The notes: generated by a model not told the origin, from the sequence alone. A stretch of DNA of 64,000 nucleotides from Piscinibacter gummiphilus (GCF_032681285.1 NZ_CP136336.1:917001-981000); one strand, 5' to 3'; positions 27,054 to 37,187 are shown, numbered from the stretch's first letter. Numbers and translations are program-made.

Positions 27054-27875
27054 ATGAATTCCGGGCTCTTCAAAGCCATCAAGTTGCTGCTCGTGCCGGT
27101 GCTGCTGTGGCAGGGCCGGCAGGTGCGCCGCCATGCGCTGCGGCTGCCCGAAGCCGAAGGCCCGCGCGAGGGGGTGGCCGGCACCGGGCGCGTGAAGCTG
27201 CGCATCCTGATCGTGGGTGATTCGTCGGCGGCCGGCGTCGGCGCGAAGAACCAGATCCAGGCCCTGGCCGGCCGCCTGAGCGAAGCGCTGTCGCAGCGGC
27301 TGCACGGCGCGGTGGTGTGGCAGCTGATCGCCCGCAGCGGTGACTCGACCCGCAGCTCGCTCGCTGCCGTGCGCAAGCTCTCGCTGCACCCGGCCGACGT
27401 GATGGTGACGGCGCTCGGCTTGAACGACGTGATCGCGCAGGTGCCGGTCGCCACCTGGCTCGCGCAACTCGACAAGCTCGACCGTGCCGCCGCCCGCCGC
27501 GCCGGCATCAAGCACACGGTGCACACCGGCATCCCGCCGGTCCACGCGTTCCCGATGTTGCCCAACCCGCTGCGCTGGGTGCTCGGCACCGACGCCCAGG
27601 CCTACAACCAGGCGCTCAGCGCGTGGTCGGATCGGTGGTCGGAGCGCTGGTGGCTGCCGGTGCCCATCGAGCCCGACATCCCGCCCCCCGGCAACGACTC
27701 CAGCGTGCTGATGGCCGAAGACGGTTTCCACCCGGGCCCGGCCGCCTATGCGATGTGGGCCGAGCAGCTCGCCGGCCTGATCGTCCACGAGATCGTGCCG
27801 CGCCTGCCGAAAACCATGCCCACCCGGCGCAGCCGGCGCCTGGAAGCGCAGGACACCCAGCCGCTCGACCTCTGA
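27054..27875 (+). CDS. SGNH/GDSL hydrolase
   Basis: A 273-residue SGNH hydrolase. Block I is ILIVGDSSAAGVGAKN (Ser about residue 60), the Asn block is TALGLNDVIAQVP and block V is DGFHPGPAAYAMW with the Asp and His. The N-terminus has a short hydrophobic stretch, not a clean signal peptide. It could be a lysophospholipase or acyl esterase. It is co-oriented with the fatty acid operon, 54 bases after the hydratase, and converges on the thioesterase gene with 16 bases between. Confidence 0.82.
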   Translation: MNSGLFKAIKLLLVPVLLWQGRQVRRHALRLPEAEGPREGVAGTGRVKLRILIVGDSSAAGVGAKNQIQALAGRLSEALSQRLHGAVVWQLIARSGDSTRSSLAAVRKLSLHPADVMVTALGLNDVIAQVPVATWLAQLDKLDRAAARRAGIKHTVHTGIPPVHAFPMLPNPLRWVLGTDAQAYNQALSAWSDRWSERWWLPVPIEPDIPPPGNDSSVLMAEDGFHPGPAAYAMWAEQLAGLIVHEIVPRLPKTMPTRRSRRLEAQDTQPLDL

Positions 27876-27891
27876 GAGGCCGCCTCAGCGT

Positions 27892-28314
27892 TCAGTCTTG
27901 CGGCGGCAGCGGTCGTGGCTTGCCCTCGTCGTCGATGGCCACGTAGGTGAGGCTGGCCTCGGTGACCTTCACGACTTCGAGCTTGGCCGGGTTGCGCTCG
28001 GCGTAGACCTCCACATGCACCGTCACCGAGGTGCGGCCGATGCGTTCCACGCGGGCATACAGGCTCAAGAGGTCGCCCATCGAGACGGGCTGCTTGAAGA
28101 TGAACTGGTTGACCGCCACGGTCGCGATCCGGCCCTTCGCGATGCGGTTCGGGAGCACCGAGCCGGCCAGGTCGACCTGCGCCATGATCCAGCCGCCGAA
28201 GATGTCGCCGTTGCCGTTGGCGTCGGACGGCATGGGCATGACACGCATGACCAGGTCCATGTCGGTGGGCAGCGTGACGGGCAGGGTGTTGGTCGCGGAA
28301 TTCATGGGCTGCAT
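27892..28314 (-). CDS. acyl-CoA thioesterase, YciA/hotdog type
   Basis: A 140-residue hotdog-fold thioesterase. DANGNGDIFGGWIMAQVDLAGS is the ACOT/YciA signature with the catalytic Asp; TVAVNQFIFKQPVSMGDLLS and TSVTVHVEVYAERN continue the fold. The start is uncertain: ATG at 28314 or 28305, with no strong ribosome site for either; an upstream frame to 28404 would overlap the divergent ABC gene and is rejected. It likely hydrolyses short and medium acyl-CoA in the cytoplasm. Confidence 0.85.
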   Translation of the reverse strand: MQPMNSATNTLPVTLPTDMDLVMRVMPMPSDANGNGDIFGGWIMAQVDLAGSVLPNRIAKGRIATVAVNQFIFKQPVSMGDLLSLYARVERIGRTSVTVHVEVYAERNPAKLEVVKVTEASLTYVAIDDEGKPRPLPPQD

Positions 28315-28346
28315 TGTGAAACGCTTTGCGCTGGCACACTGAGGTG

Positions 28347-30188
28347 ATGCGTCGAGAATCCGTGTCGTCTTCCATGCCTCCTGCGCCCATGTCAGCGGCT
28401 GCATCCACCGGCCCTCGCTCCGACTGGAGCACCTTGCGCAAGCTGCTGCCCTACCTCTGGCACTACCGCTGGCGTGTGCTGCTCGCGCTGGGCTTCATGG
28501 TGGGCGCCAAGACGGCCAACGTGAGCGTGCCGCTGCTGCTCAAGGAACTGGTCGACAGCATGTCGCTCAAGCCGGGCGACGTGCGCGCGGTGCTGGTGGT
28601 GCCCATGGGCCTGCTGGTGGCCTACGGTGCCCTGCGCCTGTCGACCTCGCTCTTCACCGAGCTGCGCGAGCTGGTGTTCGCCAAGGCGACCGAGGGCACG
28701 GCGCGCAGCATTTCGCTGAGCGTCTTCCGCCACCTGCACTCGCTGAGCTTGCGCTTCCACCTGGAGCGGCAGACTGGCGGCATGACGCGCGACATCGAGC
28801 GCGGCACGCGAGCCGTGCACTCGCTCATCTCGTATTCGCTCTACAGCATCGTGCCCACGCTCATCGAAGTGGTGATGGTGCTCACGCTCCTGGGCGTGAA
28901 GTTCGACGCCTGGTTCGCGTGGATCACGATCATGGCGCTGGTGATCTACATCGCCTTCACCATCACGGTGACCAACTGGCGCACGCAGTTCCGCAAGCAG
29001 GTCAACGAGCTCGACTCGACCAGCCACACCCGCGCCATCGACTCGCTGCTCAACTACGAGACGGTCAAGTACTTCAACAACGAAGACTTCGAGGCGAAGC
29101 GCTACGACGAGAGCCTGGAGCGCCTGCGCCGCGCGCAACTGAAGGCGCAGACCACGCTCTCCATCCTCAACACCGGGCAACAGCTCATCATCGCCGTCGG
29201 CCTGGTCGCGATGCTCTGGATGGCCACGCGCGGTGTGGTCGACGGCCGCATGACGCTCGGCGACCTGGTGATGGTCAACGCCTTCATGATCCAGCTCTAC
29301 ATCCCACTCAACTTCCTGGGCGTGATCTACCGCGAGATCAAGCAGAGCCTGACCGACCTCGACAAGATGTTCACGCTGATGGAGCGGGAGCGCGAGGTCG
29401 ACGATGCCCCCGGCGCCCAGCCGCTGCAGGTGAAAGACGGCCATGTGAAATTCAGCCACGTCAACTTCGCCTACGAGCCGGCGCGGCCCATCCTGCACGA
29501 CGTGAGCTTCGAGATCCCGGCCGGCAAGACGGTGGCGGTGGTCGGCCCGTCAGGCTCGGGCAAGAGCACGCTCGCGCGCCTGCTCTACCGCTTCTACGAC
29601 GTGAACTCGGGCGCCATCAGCATCGACGGGCAGGACATCCGCACGGTCAAACAGGGCAGCGTGCGCGAGGCCATCGGCATCGTGCCGCAGGACACGGTGC
29701 TCTTCAACGACACCGTGGCCTACAACATCGCCTACGGCCGCACCGGCGCCACGCGCGAGCAGATCGAAGCGGCGGCGAAGGCCGCACGCATCCACGACTT
29801 CATCGTCTCCACGCCGAAGGGCTACGACACCGCGGTGGGCGAGCGTGGCCTGAAGCTCAGCGGCGGCGAGAAGCAGCGCGTGGCCATCGCCCGCACGCTG
29901 CTCAAGAACCCGCCGATCATGATCTTCGACGAGGCGACCTCGGCGCTCGACTCGGCCAACGAGCGTGCCATCCAGGCCGAGCTGCAGGGCGTGGCGCGCA
30001 ACAAGACGGCGCTCGTGATCGCGCACCGGCTGTCGACGGTGGTCGAGGCGCACCAGATCCTTGTGATGGAGCAGGGCCGCATCGTGGAGCGCGGCACGCA
30101 CGCGGAGCTGCTGGCGCTCGGCGGGCGTTACGCTTCCATGTGGCAGTTGCAGCAAAACAGCGCCGATGCCGATGTGGAGGTGGCCTGA
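28347..30188 (+). CDS. ATM1/HMT1-type ABC exporter (fused permease and ATPase)
   Basis: A 613-residue half-transporter of the ATM1 family, which exports glutathione-linked or polysulfide compounds and affects metal homeostasis. Residues about 35-330 hold six membrane helices, with the ATM1-like signature TGGMTRDIERGTRAVHSLIS and NYETVKYFNNEDFEAKRYDE. The nucleotide domain carries [20 protein letters not shown] (Walker A), LSGGEKQRVAIARTLLKNPP and IMIFDEATSALDSANERA. The start is not certain (28347 or 28374). LysR follows 3 bases after the stop. Confidence 0.92.
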   Translation: MRRESVSSSMPPAPMSAAASTGPRSDWSTLRKLLPYLWHYRWRVLLALGFMVGAKTANVSVPLLLKELVDSMSLKPGDVRAVLVVPMGLLVAYGALRLSTSLFTELRELVFAKATEGTARSISLSVFRHLHSLSLRFHLERQTGGMTRDIERGTRAVHSLISYSLYSIVPTLIEVVMVLTLLGVKFDAWFAWITIMALVIYIAFTITVTNWRTQFRKQVNELDSTSHTRAIDSLLNYETVKYFNNEDFEAKRYDESLERLRRAQLKAQTTLSILNTGQQLIIAVGLVAMLWMATRGVVDGRMTLGDLVMVNAFMIQLYIPLNFLGVIYREIKQSLTDLDKMFTLMEREREVDDAPGAQPLQVKDGHVKFSHVNFAYEPARPILHDVSFEIPAGKTVAVVGPSGSGKSTLARLLYRFYDVNSGAISIDGQDIRTVKQGSVREAIGIVPQDTVLFNDTVAYNIAYGRTGATREQIEAAAKAARIHDFIVSTPKGYDTAVGERGLKLSGGEKQRVAIARTLLKNPPIMIFDEATSALDSANERAIQAELQGVARNKTALVIAHRLSTVVEAHQILVMEQGRIVERGTHAELLALGGRYASMWQLQQNSADADVEVA

Positions 30189-30191
30189 GCG

Positions 30192-31121
30192 ATGGAAACC
30201 AAGTGGCTTGAAGACTTCGTGAGCCTGGCCGAGACGCACAGCTTCTCGCGCTCGGCGCAGCTGCGGCACGTCACGCAGCCGGCGTTCTCGCGCCGCATCC
30301 AGGCGCTCGAAGCCTGGGCGGGCATCGACCTCGTCGACCGTTCGTCGTACCCCACGCGCCTCACGCCGGCCGGCGAGACCTTCCGCTCGCAGGCGCTCGA
30401 GATCCTGGGGGCCCTGCAGACCACCCGCAACATGATGCACAGCCACCAGGTGGCCGGGCAGGACATGATCGAGTTCGCCGTGCCGCACTCGCTGGCCGTG
30501 ACCTTCTTCCCGCACTGGGTGATGGACCTGCGCCGCCGCTTCGGCGCCTTGAAGAGCCGGCTGATGGCGCTCAACGTGCACGACGCGGTGATGCTGCTCA
30601 CCGAAGGCAGCTGCGACCTGCTGATCGCCTACCACCACCCGAGCCAGCCGCTGCAGCTCAACCCCGACCGCTACGAGATGCTCAGCATCGGCCAGGAGAC
30701 GCTCGCACCCTATGCGCGCGCCGACGCCAGCGGCCAGCCGATGTTCCGCCTGCCGGCCAAGCCGGGCGAGAAGGTGCCGTTCCTGAGCTACGCCTCGGGC
30801 GCTTACCTCGGGCGGCTTGTGGAGCAGGTGATCAAGCTCTCGCCGGTGCCGCTGGTGCTCGACCCGATCTACGAGACCGACATGGCCGAGGGTCTGAAGG
30901 CGATGGCGCTCGAAGGCCATGGCTTGGCCTTCCTGCCCAACAGCTCGGTGGAGAAGGAAATTCGCAACAACCGCCTGGCGCGCGCCTCGGCGCCGGGCGC
31001 GTGCGAGCTGTCGATGGAGGTGCGCCTCTACCGCGAGCGGCCCGAAATGGCGCGGCACACCAAGCCGCAGGCGCAGGCCTTGTGGGATTTCCTGCGCGAT
31101 GGCGGTGCGTCGGGGCCTTGA
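30192..31121 (+). CDS. LysR-family regulator
   Basis: A 309-residue LysR regulator. The winged helix-turn-helix is in residues 1-62 (FVSLAETHSFSRSAQLRHVT then QPAFSRRIQALEAWAGIDLV). The C-terminal co-inducer domain follows. It is co-transcribed with the ABC exporter and stands 114 bases upstream of the glutamate/aspartate transporter on the same strand, so it could regulate either; unusually it is not divergent from its possible target. The ligand is unknown. Confidence 0.87.
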   Translation: METKWLEDFVSLAETHSFSRSAQLRHVTQPAFSRRIQALEAWAGIDLVDRSSYPTRLTPAGETFRSQALEILGALQTTRNMMHSHQVAGQDMIEFAVPHSLAVTFFPHWVMDLRRRFGALKSRLMALNVHDAVMLLTEGSCDLLIAYHHPSQPLQLNPDRYEMLSIGQETLAPYARADASGQPMFRLPAKPGEKVPFLSYASGAYLGRLVEQVIKLSPVPLVLDPIYETDMAEGLKAMALEGHGLAFLPNSSVEKEIRNNRLARASAPGACELSMEVRLYRERPEMARHTKPQAQALWDFLRDGGASGP

Positions 31122-31235
31122 GGGCGGGCATTCAAGTTGCGGGCTTCTACGTGGTTCCACTCAGGCGGCCGTCCCTAGAATGCTTTTTCCGGCCAACCCG
31201 CCGCCCCGCTTGATTCCTAACCCGAAGGAGTTTCC

Positions 31236-32126
31236 ATGAAGAAGACCCTGCTCGCCCTGGTTGCCGTGCTTGCCGTTGGTGTGGCGCATGCCGACACGCT
31301 GAAGAAGATCAAGGACAGCGGCTCCATCACCCTGGGCGCACGCGAATCTTCCGGCGCCCTGGCTTACACGCTGGGCGATGGCAAGTACGTGGGTTTCCAC
31401 ACCGAGATGTCGCAGCGCATCGCCGCTGACCTTCAAAAGCAGCTCGGCCTGCCCAAGCTCGACGTGAAGTTCCAGGTCGTCACCTCGCAGAACCGCGTGC
31501 CGCTGGTCCAGAACGGCACGGTGGATCTGGAGTGCGGCTCCACCACCAACAACGCCACCCGCCAGAAGGACGTGTCGTTCGCCGTCACCACCTACATGGA
31601 AGAGGTTCGCATCGCCGTCAAGGCGAACTCGGGCATCAACTCCATCAAGGACTTGACGGGCAAGACGGTCGCCACCACCACCGGCACGACCTCGGTGCAG
31701 ACGCTGCGCAAGCACGAGCGCGCCAACAACGTCGACTTCAAGGAAGTCTTCGGCAAGGACCACGCCGACAGCTTCCTGCTGCTCGAATCGGGCCGCGCCG
31801 ACGCGTTCGTGATGGACGGCCAGATCCTCGCCGGCAACATCAGCAAGGCCAAGAACCCGGCCGACTTCAAGATCGTCGGCGAAGTGCTGTCGATCGAGCC
31901 GATCGCCTGCATGCTGCGCAAGGACGACCCGGCATTCAAGAAGGCCGTCGACGACAGCATCAAGGGCATGATCAAGAGTGGCGAGCTGGCCAAGCTCTAC
32001 GACAAGTGGTTCATGCAGCCCATCCCGCCGAGCAACACGAAGGTGGGCCTGCCCCTGTCGCAAGCCACGAAGGACGCCTGGGCCAACCCCAACGACCGCC
32101 CGATGGAAGACTTCGCCAAGAAGTAA
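31236..32126 (+). CDS. gltI: glutamate/aspartate ABC transporter substrate-binding protein
   Basis: A 296-residue periplasmic binding protein. The signal peptide (KKTLLALVAVLAVGVAHA) is cleaved near residue 19. GarE-type GltI features follow: TLGARESSGALAYTLGDGKY, DLECGSTTNNATRQKDVSFA and ATTTGTTSVQTLRKHERANN, all typical of the acidic amino acid group. An AAGGAG site precedes the ATG. A hairpin with a T tract lies between this gene and gltJ, which would raise the ratio of binding protein to membrane parts. Confidence 0.92.
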   Translation: MKKTLLALVAVLAVGVAHADTLKKIKDSGSITLGARESSGALAYTLGDGKYVGFHTEMSQRIAADLQKQLGLPKLDVKFQVVTSQNRVPLVQNGTVDLECGSTTNNATRQKDVSFAVTTYMEEVRIAVKANSGINSIKDLTGKTVATTTGTTSVQTLRKHERANNVDFKEVFGKDHADSFLLLESGRADAFVMDGQILAGNISKAKNPADFKIVGEVLSIEPIACMLRKDDPAFKKAVDDSIKGMIKSGELAKLYDKWFMQPIPPSNTKVGLPLSQATKDAWANPNDRPMEDFAKK

Positions 32127-32179
32127 GCGCATCGAGACAAGCCCTAGCGCCCGATGGCGCACGGCTTGCTTACATTCGG

Positions 32180-32210
32180 AGCGCGGCACGGGAATCCGGC
32201 CGCGCTTTTT
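32180..32210 (+). terminator. intercistronic hairpin with T tract between gltI and gltJ
   Basis: A 7-pair stem AGCGCGG/CCGCGCT with a 13-base loop is followed directly by TTTT. The gap between gltI and gltJ is 136 bases, long for this operon. The structure could be a partial terminator or a 3' end that stabilises gltI messenger. No separate promoter for gltJ could be defined by eye. Confidence 0.6.
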
Positions 32211-32262
32211 CCTTGCACCCACGAGGTCGCAAGGGCCCGGCACATGACAAGAGGAGCGCGCC

Positions 32263-32973
32263 GTGGGGCAGACATGGGACTGGCAGATCTTCCTGCGCGA
32301 TGACGGAGGAGGGCGGACGTACCTCGAGTGGATGATGTCCGCCTGGGGGTGGACGCTCTCGGTGGCGGTGCTGGCCCTGGTGGTGGCGTTGGTGGTGGGC
32401 TCGCTGGTCGGCATCCTGCGCACGGTGCCGCACAAGGGGCTCGCGTTCTTCGGCGAGGCGTGGACGGAGCTCTTCCGCAACATCCCGCTCCTGGTTCAGG
32501 TGTTCCTCTGGTACCACGTGATCCCGGGCATCTTCCTGTCGCTTCGCAACGTGCCGAGCTTCATCCTCGTGGTGTTTGCGCTGGGTTTCTTCACCTCGGC
32601 GCGGGTCTCCGAGCAGGTGAAGGCGGGCATCCAGGCGCTGCCCAAGGGCCAGCGCTACGCGGGCCTGGCGATGGGCCTCACGCTGCCGCAGACCTACCGC
32701 TACGTGCTGCTGCCGATGGCGTTTCGTATCGTCATCCCGCCGCTCACGAGCGAGAGCATGAACATCATCAAGAACTCGGCCGTCGCCTTCGCGGTGAGCG
32801 TGGCCGAGCTGACGATGTTTGCGATGCAGGCGCAGGAAGAAACCTCGCGCGGCGTCGAGGTGTACCTCGCGGTGACGGGTCTGTATTTCGTGTCCGCCTT
32901 CGTCATCAACCGGATCGCCTTGTTCATCGAGCACAAGGTGCAGATTCCCGGCACGCTGGGAGCCGGCCGATGA
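32263..32973 (+). CDS. gltJ: glutamate/aspartate ABC transporter permease GltJ
   Basis: A 236-residue inner-membrane permease of the polar amino acid family, with about five hydrophobic helices. The EAA-loop region is [20 protein letters not shown] and [20 protein letters not shown] follows. The start is GTG behind an AGAGGAG site. Its stop overlaps gltK (ATGA). Together with GltK it forms the channel for GltI-delivered glutamate or aspartate. Confidence 0.92.
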   Translation: MGQTWDWQIFLRDDGGGRTYLEWMMSAWGWTLSVAVLALVVALVVGSLVGILRTVPHKGLAFFGEAWTELFRNIPLLVQVFLWYHVIPGIFLSLRNVPSFILVVFALGFFTSARVSEQVKAGIQALPKGQRYAGLAMGLTLPQTYRYVLLPMAFRIVIPPLTSESMNIIKNSAVAFAVSVAELTMFAMQAQEETSRGVEVYLAVTGLYFVSAFVINRIALFIEHKVQIPGTLGAGR

Positions 32974-33641
32974 TCAGCGCACTCGATTTCAGCTTCCTCA
33001 ACTGGAGCGTCATCTCCAGCTTCGTCGCCAAGGGCTTCATCTATTCGATCCAGCTCACGCTGGTCGCGATGGTCGGCGGCATCGTCCTCGGCACCCTGCT
33101 CGCCCTGATGCGCCTGTCGGGCAAGAAGTGGCTGGAGGTGCCGGCGGCGTTCTACGTCAACACGCTGCGCTCCATCCCGCTCGTGATGGTGATCCTGTGG
33201 TTCTTCCTGCTGATCCCCATGCTGATCGGCCGGCCGATGGGTGCGGAGCTGTCGGCCATCATCACCTTCACGGTGTTCGAGGCGGCCTACTACTCCGAGA
33301 TCATGCGGGCCGGCATCCAGAGCGTGCCGCGCGGCCAGGTGCATGCGGGTTACGCGGTGGGCATGACCTACCGCCAGACCATGCAGCTCATCGTGCTGCC
33401 GCAGGCCTTCCGCAACATGCTGCCGGTGCTGCTCACGCAGACGATCATCCTGTTCCAGGACACCTCGCTCGTCTACGCGATAGGCGCCTACGACCTGCTC
33501 AAGGGTTTCGAGGTGGCAGGCAAGAACTTCAACCGGCCGGTGGAGACCTACCTCGTCGCTGCCGTCGTGTATTTCGTCATCTGCTTCAGTCTGTCGATGC
33601 TCGTGCGTCGCCTGCAAAAGAAGATCCAGATCATTCGCTAG
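32970..33641 (+). CDS. gltK: glutamate/aspartate ABC transporter permease GltK
   Basis: A 223-residue second permease of the transporter. The helix [20 protein letters not shown] opens the core and the EAA loop is [20 protein letters not shown]. The ATG at 32970 overlaps the gltJ stop; the frame is open far upstream only as a shadow of gltJ. The gene order I-J-K-L is the standard one. Confidence 0.92.
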   Translation: MISALDFSFLNWSVISSFVAKGFIYSIQLTLVAMVGGIVLGTLLALMRLSGKKWLEVPAAFYVNTLRSIPLVMVILWFFLLIPMLIGRPMGAELSAIITFTVFEAAYYSEIMRAGIQSVPRGQVHAGYAVGMTYRQTMQLIVLPQAFRNMLPVLLTQTIILFQDTSLVYAIGAYDLLKGFEVAGKNFNRPVETYLVAAVVYFVICFSLSMLVRRLQKKIQIIR

Positions 33642-33649
33642 GAATCACC

Positions 33650-34384
<735 letters not shown>

Positions 34385-34397
34385 ACTGCGGGCACGC

Positions 34398-34430
34398 AAA
34401 AAAAGAAGCCCCGGCATGCCGGGGCTTCTT
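34398..34430. terminator. bidirectional terminator between gltL and PETase-like gene 1
   Basis: A perfect 28-base palindrome at 34403-34430 centred on CCCCGGCATGCCGGGG is preceded by seven A residues. Read on the minus strand, the hairpin is followed by a run of T, so it ends the PETase-like transcript; on the plus strand it is followed by a weaker TTCTTCGTTT and can end gltL. Position between two convergent genes supports the call. Confidence 0.85.
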
Positions 34431-34465
34431 CGTTTCAGCGCCGACTTGCGTCGGGCGCTGACGCA

Positions 34466-35308
34466 TCACGAGCAGCGTGCGGTGCGGAAGTCCGAGAAGC
34501 CGAGGGCGTTCGGGTTCGAGCAGGCGAACGAGGTGTAGCGGGTGTCGCCGTCGACGAAGCGCTTCATCCAGGCCACGCCCTTCAGGCCGACGGTGTCGTT
34601 GGCGTTGTTGAAGCAGAAGTGGTCACCCAGGGTCTTCTCCAGGTACTGCTTCGGGTTGCGCGTCATGCTGTTGTAGAACGGGATGGCGTGCGAGATCACC
34701 GGGGCGACGATGTCGCTCTGGCAGCCGAAGATCAGCGTGGGCACGGTCACCGACGAGAAGTTGGTCGAGGTGTTCCACGGGGCTTGCGGGGCCGCAGCCT
34801 TGATCGAGGGACGGTTCTTAGCCGAGATCAGCGAGCCGCCACCACCCATCGACCAACCCATGACGCCGGTGCGGGTGCCGTCGACCTTGCCGTAGATCGG
34901 GCTGCTGCTGGTGTTGCCCAGGGCCACCACCTGGTCGAGCGCGGCCAGCTGCTGGCGCGAGCGGCTGTCAGGCTGGTCGCCGGTGGTGTAGGTGTCGATG
35001 GTGATGACCACGAAACCGTGCGAGGCCAGGCGGGGGCCCCACCAGTTGATGCTGCTCTGGTACGAGAGGAAGCCCGGCACGATGGCGATCGCACCGACCT
35101 TCGCACCGGCGTTGGTGGGGTAGTACACGGTGCCCGCGCCGTAGCCGCTCGGGCGGCTCACATTGAACTGACTCACGTTGAACGGGCCGCGGTTGGCTTC
35201 GAGCGACGACTTGGTCGGGTTCGGGCCGATCTGCACGGCCGAGGCGCTGGCGGTGATCAGGCCGGCGCCAACAAGCACGGCCGCCTTGAGGAACTGCTGA
35301 ATCTTCAT
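34466..35308 (-). CDS. PET-hydrolase-like polyesterase, divergent paralogue
   Basis: A 280-residue secreted alpha/beta hydrolase of the cutinase-like polyesterase family. The signal peptide ends near residue 24 (ASASA). The nucleophile elbow is GWSMGGGGS (Ser153), with Asp199 (CQSD) and His230 (GDHFC). The wobbling-Trp position is Trp178. Cys196 and Cys232 match the extra active-site disulfide known from the I. sakaiensis PETase, and Cys263-Cys279 the C-terminal one. But the loop after His230 is three residues shorter than in that enzyme, and the subsite residues are Phe231, His207 and Phe211, as in ordinary cutinases; Phe80 replaces the oxyanion-side Tyr. The ATG at 35308 has a GGAGA site. 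First member of a duplicated cassette with a Lif-like and an AraC gene. Confidence 0.9.
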   Translation of the reverse strand: MKIQQFLKAAVLVGAGLITASASAVQIGPNPTKSSLEANRGPFNVSQFNVSRPSGYGAGTVYYPTNAGAKVGAIAIVPGFLSYQSSINWWGPRLASHGFVVITIDTYTTGDQPDSRSRQQLAALDQVVALGNTSSSPIYGKVDGTRTGVMGWSMGGGGSLISAKNRPSIKAAAPQAPWNTSTNFSSVTVPTLIFGCQSDIVAPVISHAIPFYNSMTRNPKQYLEKTLGDHFCFNNANDTVGLKGVAWMKRFVDGDTRYTSFACSNPNALGFSDFRTARCS

Positions 35309-35623
35309 TTTGTCTCCAGAGGTTTTCGGGGTGATGCCGGCGGACACAAGCTCTGGGTCAAATGGCCTGCTCGCTGGCGAACTGATTATTGAACCGGCGT
35401 GCAATCAAGGCCGTTCTCGCTTTCCTGATACCACTCGACTCAAGCTTGACGGGCGGTTTTGTGCTAAGCATTTCTTCCGCGGTGAATTTCGAGATAGTCC
35501 TTCTGTTTCAACGTGTTGCGACGGTTTTCCTGGGGTTTGCCCGAGCCTTCGGGTCTGCGCTAGCGGCTGGCGAAGGGTGGTGTGCTTTACTCGCCGACAG
35601 CGTTTTCAGCTCAAAAAATCACC
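35309..35623. other. 315-base AT-richer divergent region of cassette 1
   Basis: This gap separates PETase-like gene 1 (-) from the Lif-like gene 1 (+) and must hold both promoters. It is visibly richer in A and T than its surroundings, notably 35380-35530. A weak stem CCCGA/TCGGG lies at 35540-35553. I see no open frame worth calling. Apart from the TTGTCTCC (ribosome site strand) next to the hydrolase start I found no long word shared with the matching gap of cassette 2, so the AraC sites, if any, are not obvious by eye. Confidence 0.45.
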
Positions 35624-36361
35624 ATGCGTGCAATATTGCTTCTGTCCGGGGCTGCCTTGGTGGGTGCGGCTTGCTTGTGGGGCCGCTCCATTCCGGCTGA
35701 CCCTGCCCCGGGCAATGTGGCCGGCGGGCCGCCTCAGTCCGGTGCCGCCGGCCGCATGGCGCCCGGCGCGGTGGGCAGCGGGCCGTCGGCCCAGGTGAGC
35801 CTGTCCGACGCGAGTGGCCTGACGCTCGACGCCGCACGCCTCTTCGAGCTGGGGTTTGGCGGCGGGCTGCTGCTCGACCGCGACACGCGCGCCTCGATCG
35901 AGGCCCTCATCAACACCATGCCTCTCGAGCCCTCGGCCCACGACATGGACCGCCTGCAGCGTGCGCTGCGCGCCGGCCTGCCCTACGAGGAAGCCGAGAA
36001 GGCCTACAAGCTCATCTCCAACTACCGCTCGTACAGCCGCGACGTGCAGCGCGAAATGCTGCCGATGGGCATCCCGAAGAACCAGGACGAGGCGCGCCAG
36101 CTCTACGACCGCATGGACGCGATGAAGCGCCGCTACTTCGACGAGTCGACCGCCAACGCGCTCTTCGGCGCCGACGAGCGCTACGCCCGCCTCACGATGG
36201 AAGCCGGCTTCATCCAGCAGGACGTGACCCTCACGCCCGAGCAGAAGACGCAGGCGATCGAAGCGCTGCGCGCCAAGCTGCCGGCCGAGCGCCGCGAGCT
36301 GATCCCGCCTTACGTGGCACCGGAGCCGGTGGACCCCGCGGCGTCCTTGCCCGCGTCGTAG
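35624..36361 (+). CDS. lipase-chaperone (Lif)-like membrane-anchored protein 1
   Basis: A 245-residue protein with the layout of lipase-specific foldases: one N-terminal membrane helix (AILLLSGAALVGAACLW, residues 3-19), an Ala/Pro/Gly linker to about residue 58, then a helical domain. LLLDRDTRASIEALINTM (residues 82-99) aligns with the mini-domain motif RxxFDYxLSA of Lif, with the Arg kept but FDY replaced by IEA. The end (YFDESTANALFGADERYARL, EQKTQAIEALRAKLPAERRE) resembles the Lif C-terminal arm. It is shorter than classical Lif (about 280-345 aa). The ATG at 35624 directly precedes the membrane helix. Divergent from the PETase-like gene; its 3' end overlaps the AraC gene by 52 bases. A foldase role for the neighbouring hydrolase is inferred. 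Confidence 0.75.
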   Translation: MRAILLLSGAALVGAACLWGRSIPADPAPGNVAGGPPQSGAAGRMAPGAVGSGPSAQVSLSDASGLTLDAARLFELGFGGGLLLDRDTRASIEALINTMPLEPSAHDMDRLQRALRAGLPYEEAEKAYKLISNYRSYSRDVQREMLPMGIPKNQDEARQLYDRMDAMKRRYFDESTANALFGADERYARLTMEAGFIQQDVTLTPEQKTQAIEALRAKLPAERRELIPPYVAPEPVDPAASLPAS

Positions 36362-37158
36362 CGGTGGCGCGTCACGACGCGCATGTACTTCGCGTTGCGG
36401 CTGTTCGACGGACTGAGCCCGTACCAGCGCAGGAAGGTGCGCGAGAACTGAGGCGAATCGCCGAAGCCGGCTGCGTGCGCCACTTCGGTCAGCGAGCGCC
36501 CGGTGGGCAGCAGGTCGAGCACGTTGCGCTGCTTGAGCCAGGTCTGGTAGTCGCGCAGCGAGATGCCGACCGCCGCCGAGAACTGGCGCGACATCATCTG
36601 CTGCGAGCGCCCGCAGCGCCGCGCGAGCGCTTCCAGGCTGATCCCCGGGTCGGCCTCGAGTTCGCGGATGCAGGTGAGCGCCATCGTGTCGGGCGGGGCC
36701 GTGGGTGGCAGCTGGCGCATCGCCTCCTGCGTGGCAGCCTCGAACACCGACTCGGCCACCGACAGGTCGGCGCTGCCGTCCATCAGGGCGCACAGGCTTG
36801 CATCGAGCGGCGCGAAGGCGTGCCGGTCGAGCGCCAGCACCTGCGCGCGCTGCAAGGTGCCGAAGACGTGGAAGGACTCGTGCGAGGGCATCACGTTGAA
36901 GCTCAGCAGCGCGGCCTCCCGCGCATCGAGCCGGCGCTCCACGCGTGGGGCCACGATGGCGGCGCTCGTCGTCACGCTGTGGCCGTTTTTCAATGTCAGC
37001 GTGAAGGGCTTGTCGTCGGCGCTCAGCAGCAGCACGGCCGGGGGGCGCACCGTCATGCCGCTCGCGAAGTGGCGGGTGGCGTAGATGAAGCCGTGGTGGC
37101 CGAGCAGGTAGCTCAGGGCGGGTGCCAGCGTGGTCGTCTTCATGGGGGTCAGGCTCAT
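36310..37158 (-). CDS. AraC-family regulator of cassette 1
   Basis: A 282-residue AraC-type activator. The C-terminal 100 residues carry two helix-turn-helix units: [20 protein letters not shown] and [21 protein letters not shown] followed by [11 protein letters not shown]. The N-terminal 170 residues are a sensory domain without a recognised ligand; [18 protein letters not shown] near its start recurs in the paralogue at 40177-41046. Either ATG at 37158 or 37143 may be used. It is convergent with and overlaps the Lif-like gene, and 29 bases from the divergent pyrC. Most likely it controls the hydrolase/chaperone divergon. Confidence 0.85.
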   Translation of the reverse strand: MSLTPMKTTTLAPALSYLLGHHGFIYATRHFASGMTVRPPAVLLLSADDKPFTLTLKNGHSVTTSAAIVAPRVERRLDAREAALLSFNVMPSHESFHVFGTLQRAQVLALDRHAFAPLDASLCALMDGSADLSVAESVFEAATQEAMRQLPPTAPPDTMALTCIRELEADPGISLEALARRCGRSQQMMSRQFSAAVGISLRDYQTWLKQRNVLDLLPTGRSLTEVAHAAGFGDSPQFSRTFLRWYGLSPSNSRNAKYMRVVTRHRYDAGKDAAGSTGSGAT

Positions 37159-37187
37159 GGGCGTGGGCGCCTGCGAAAATCGGGCAC

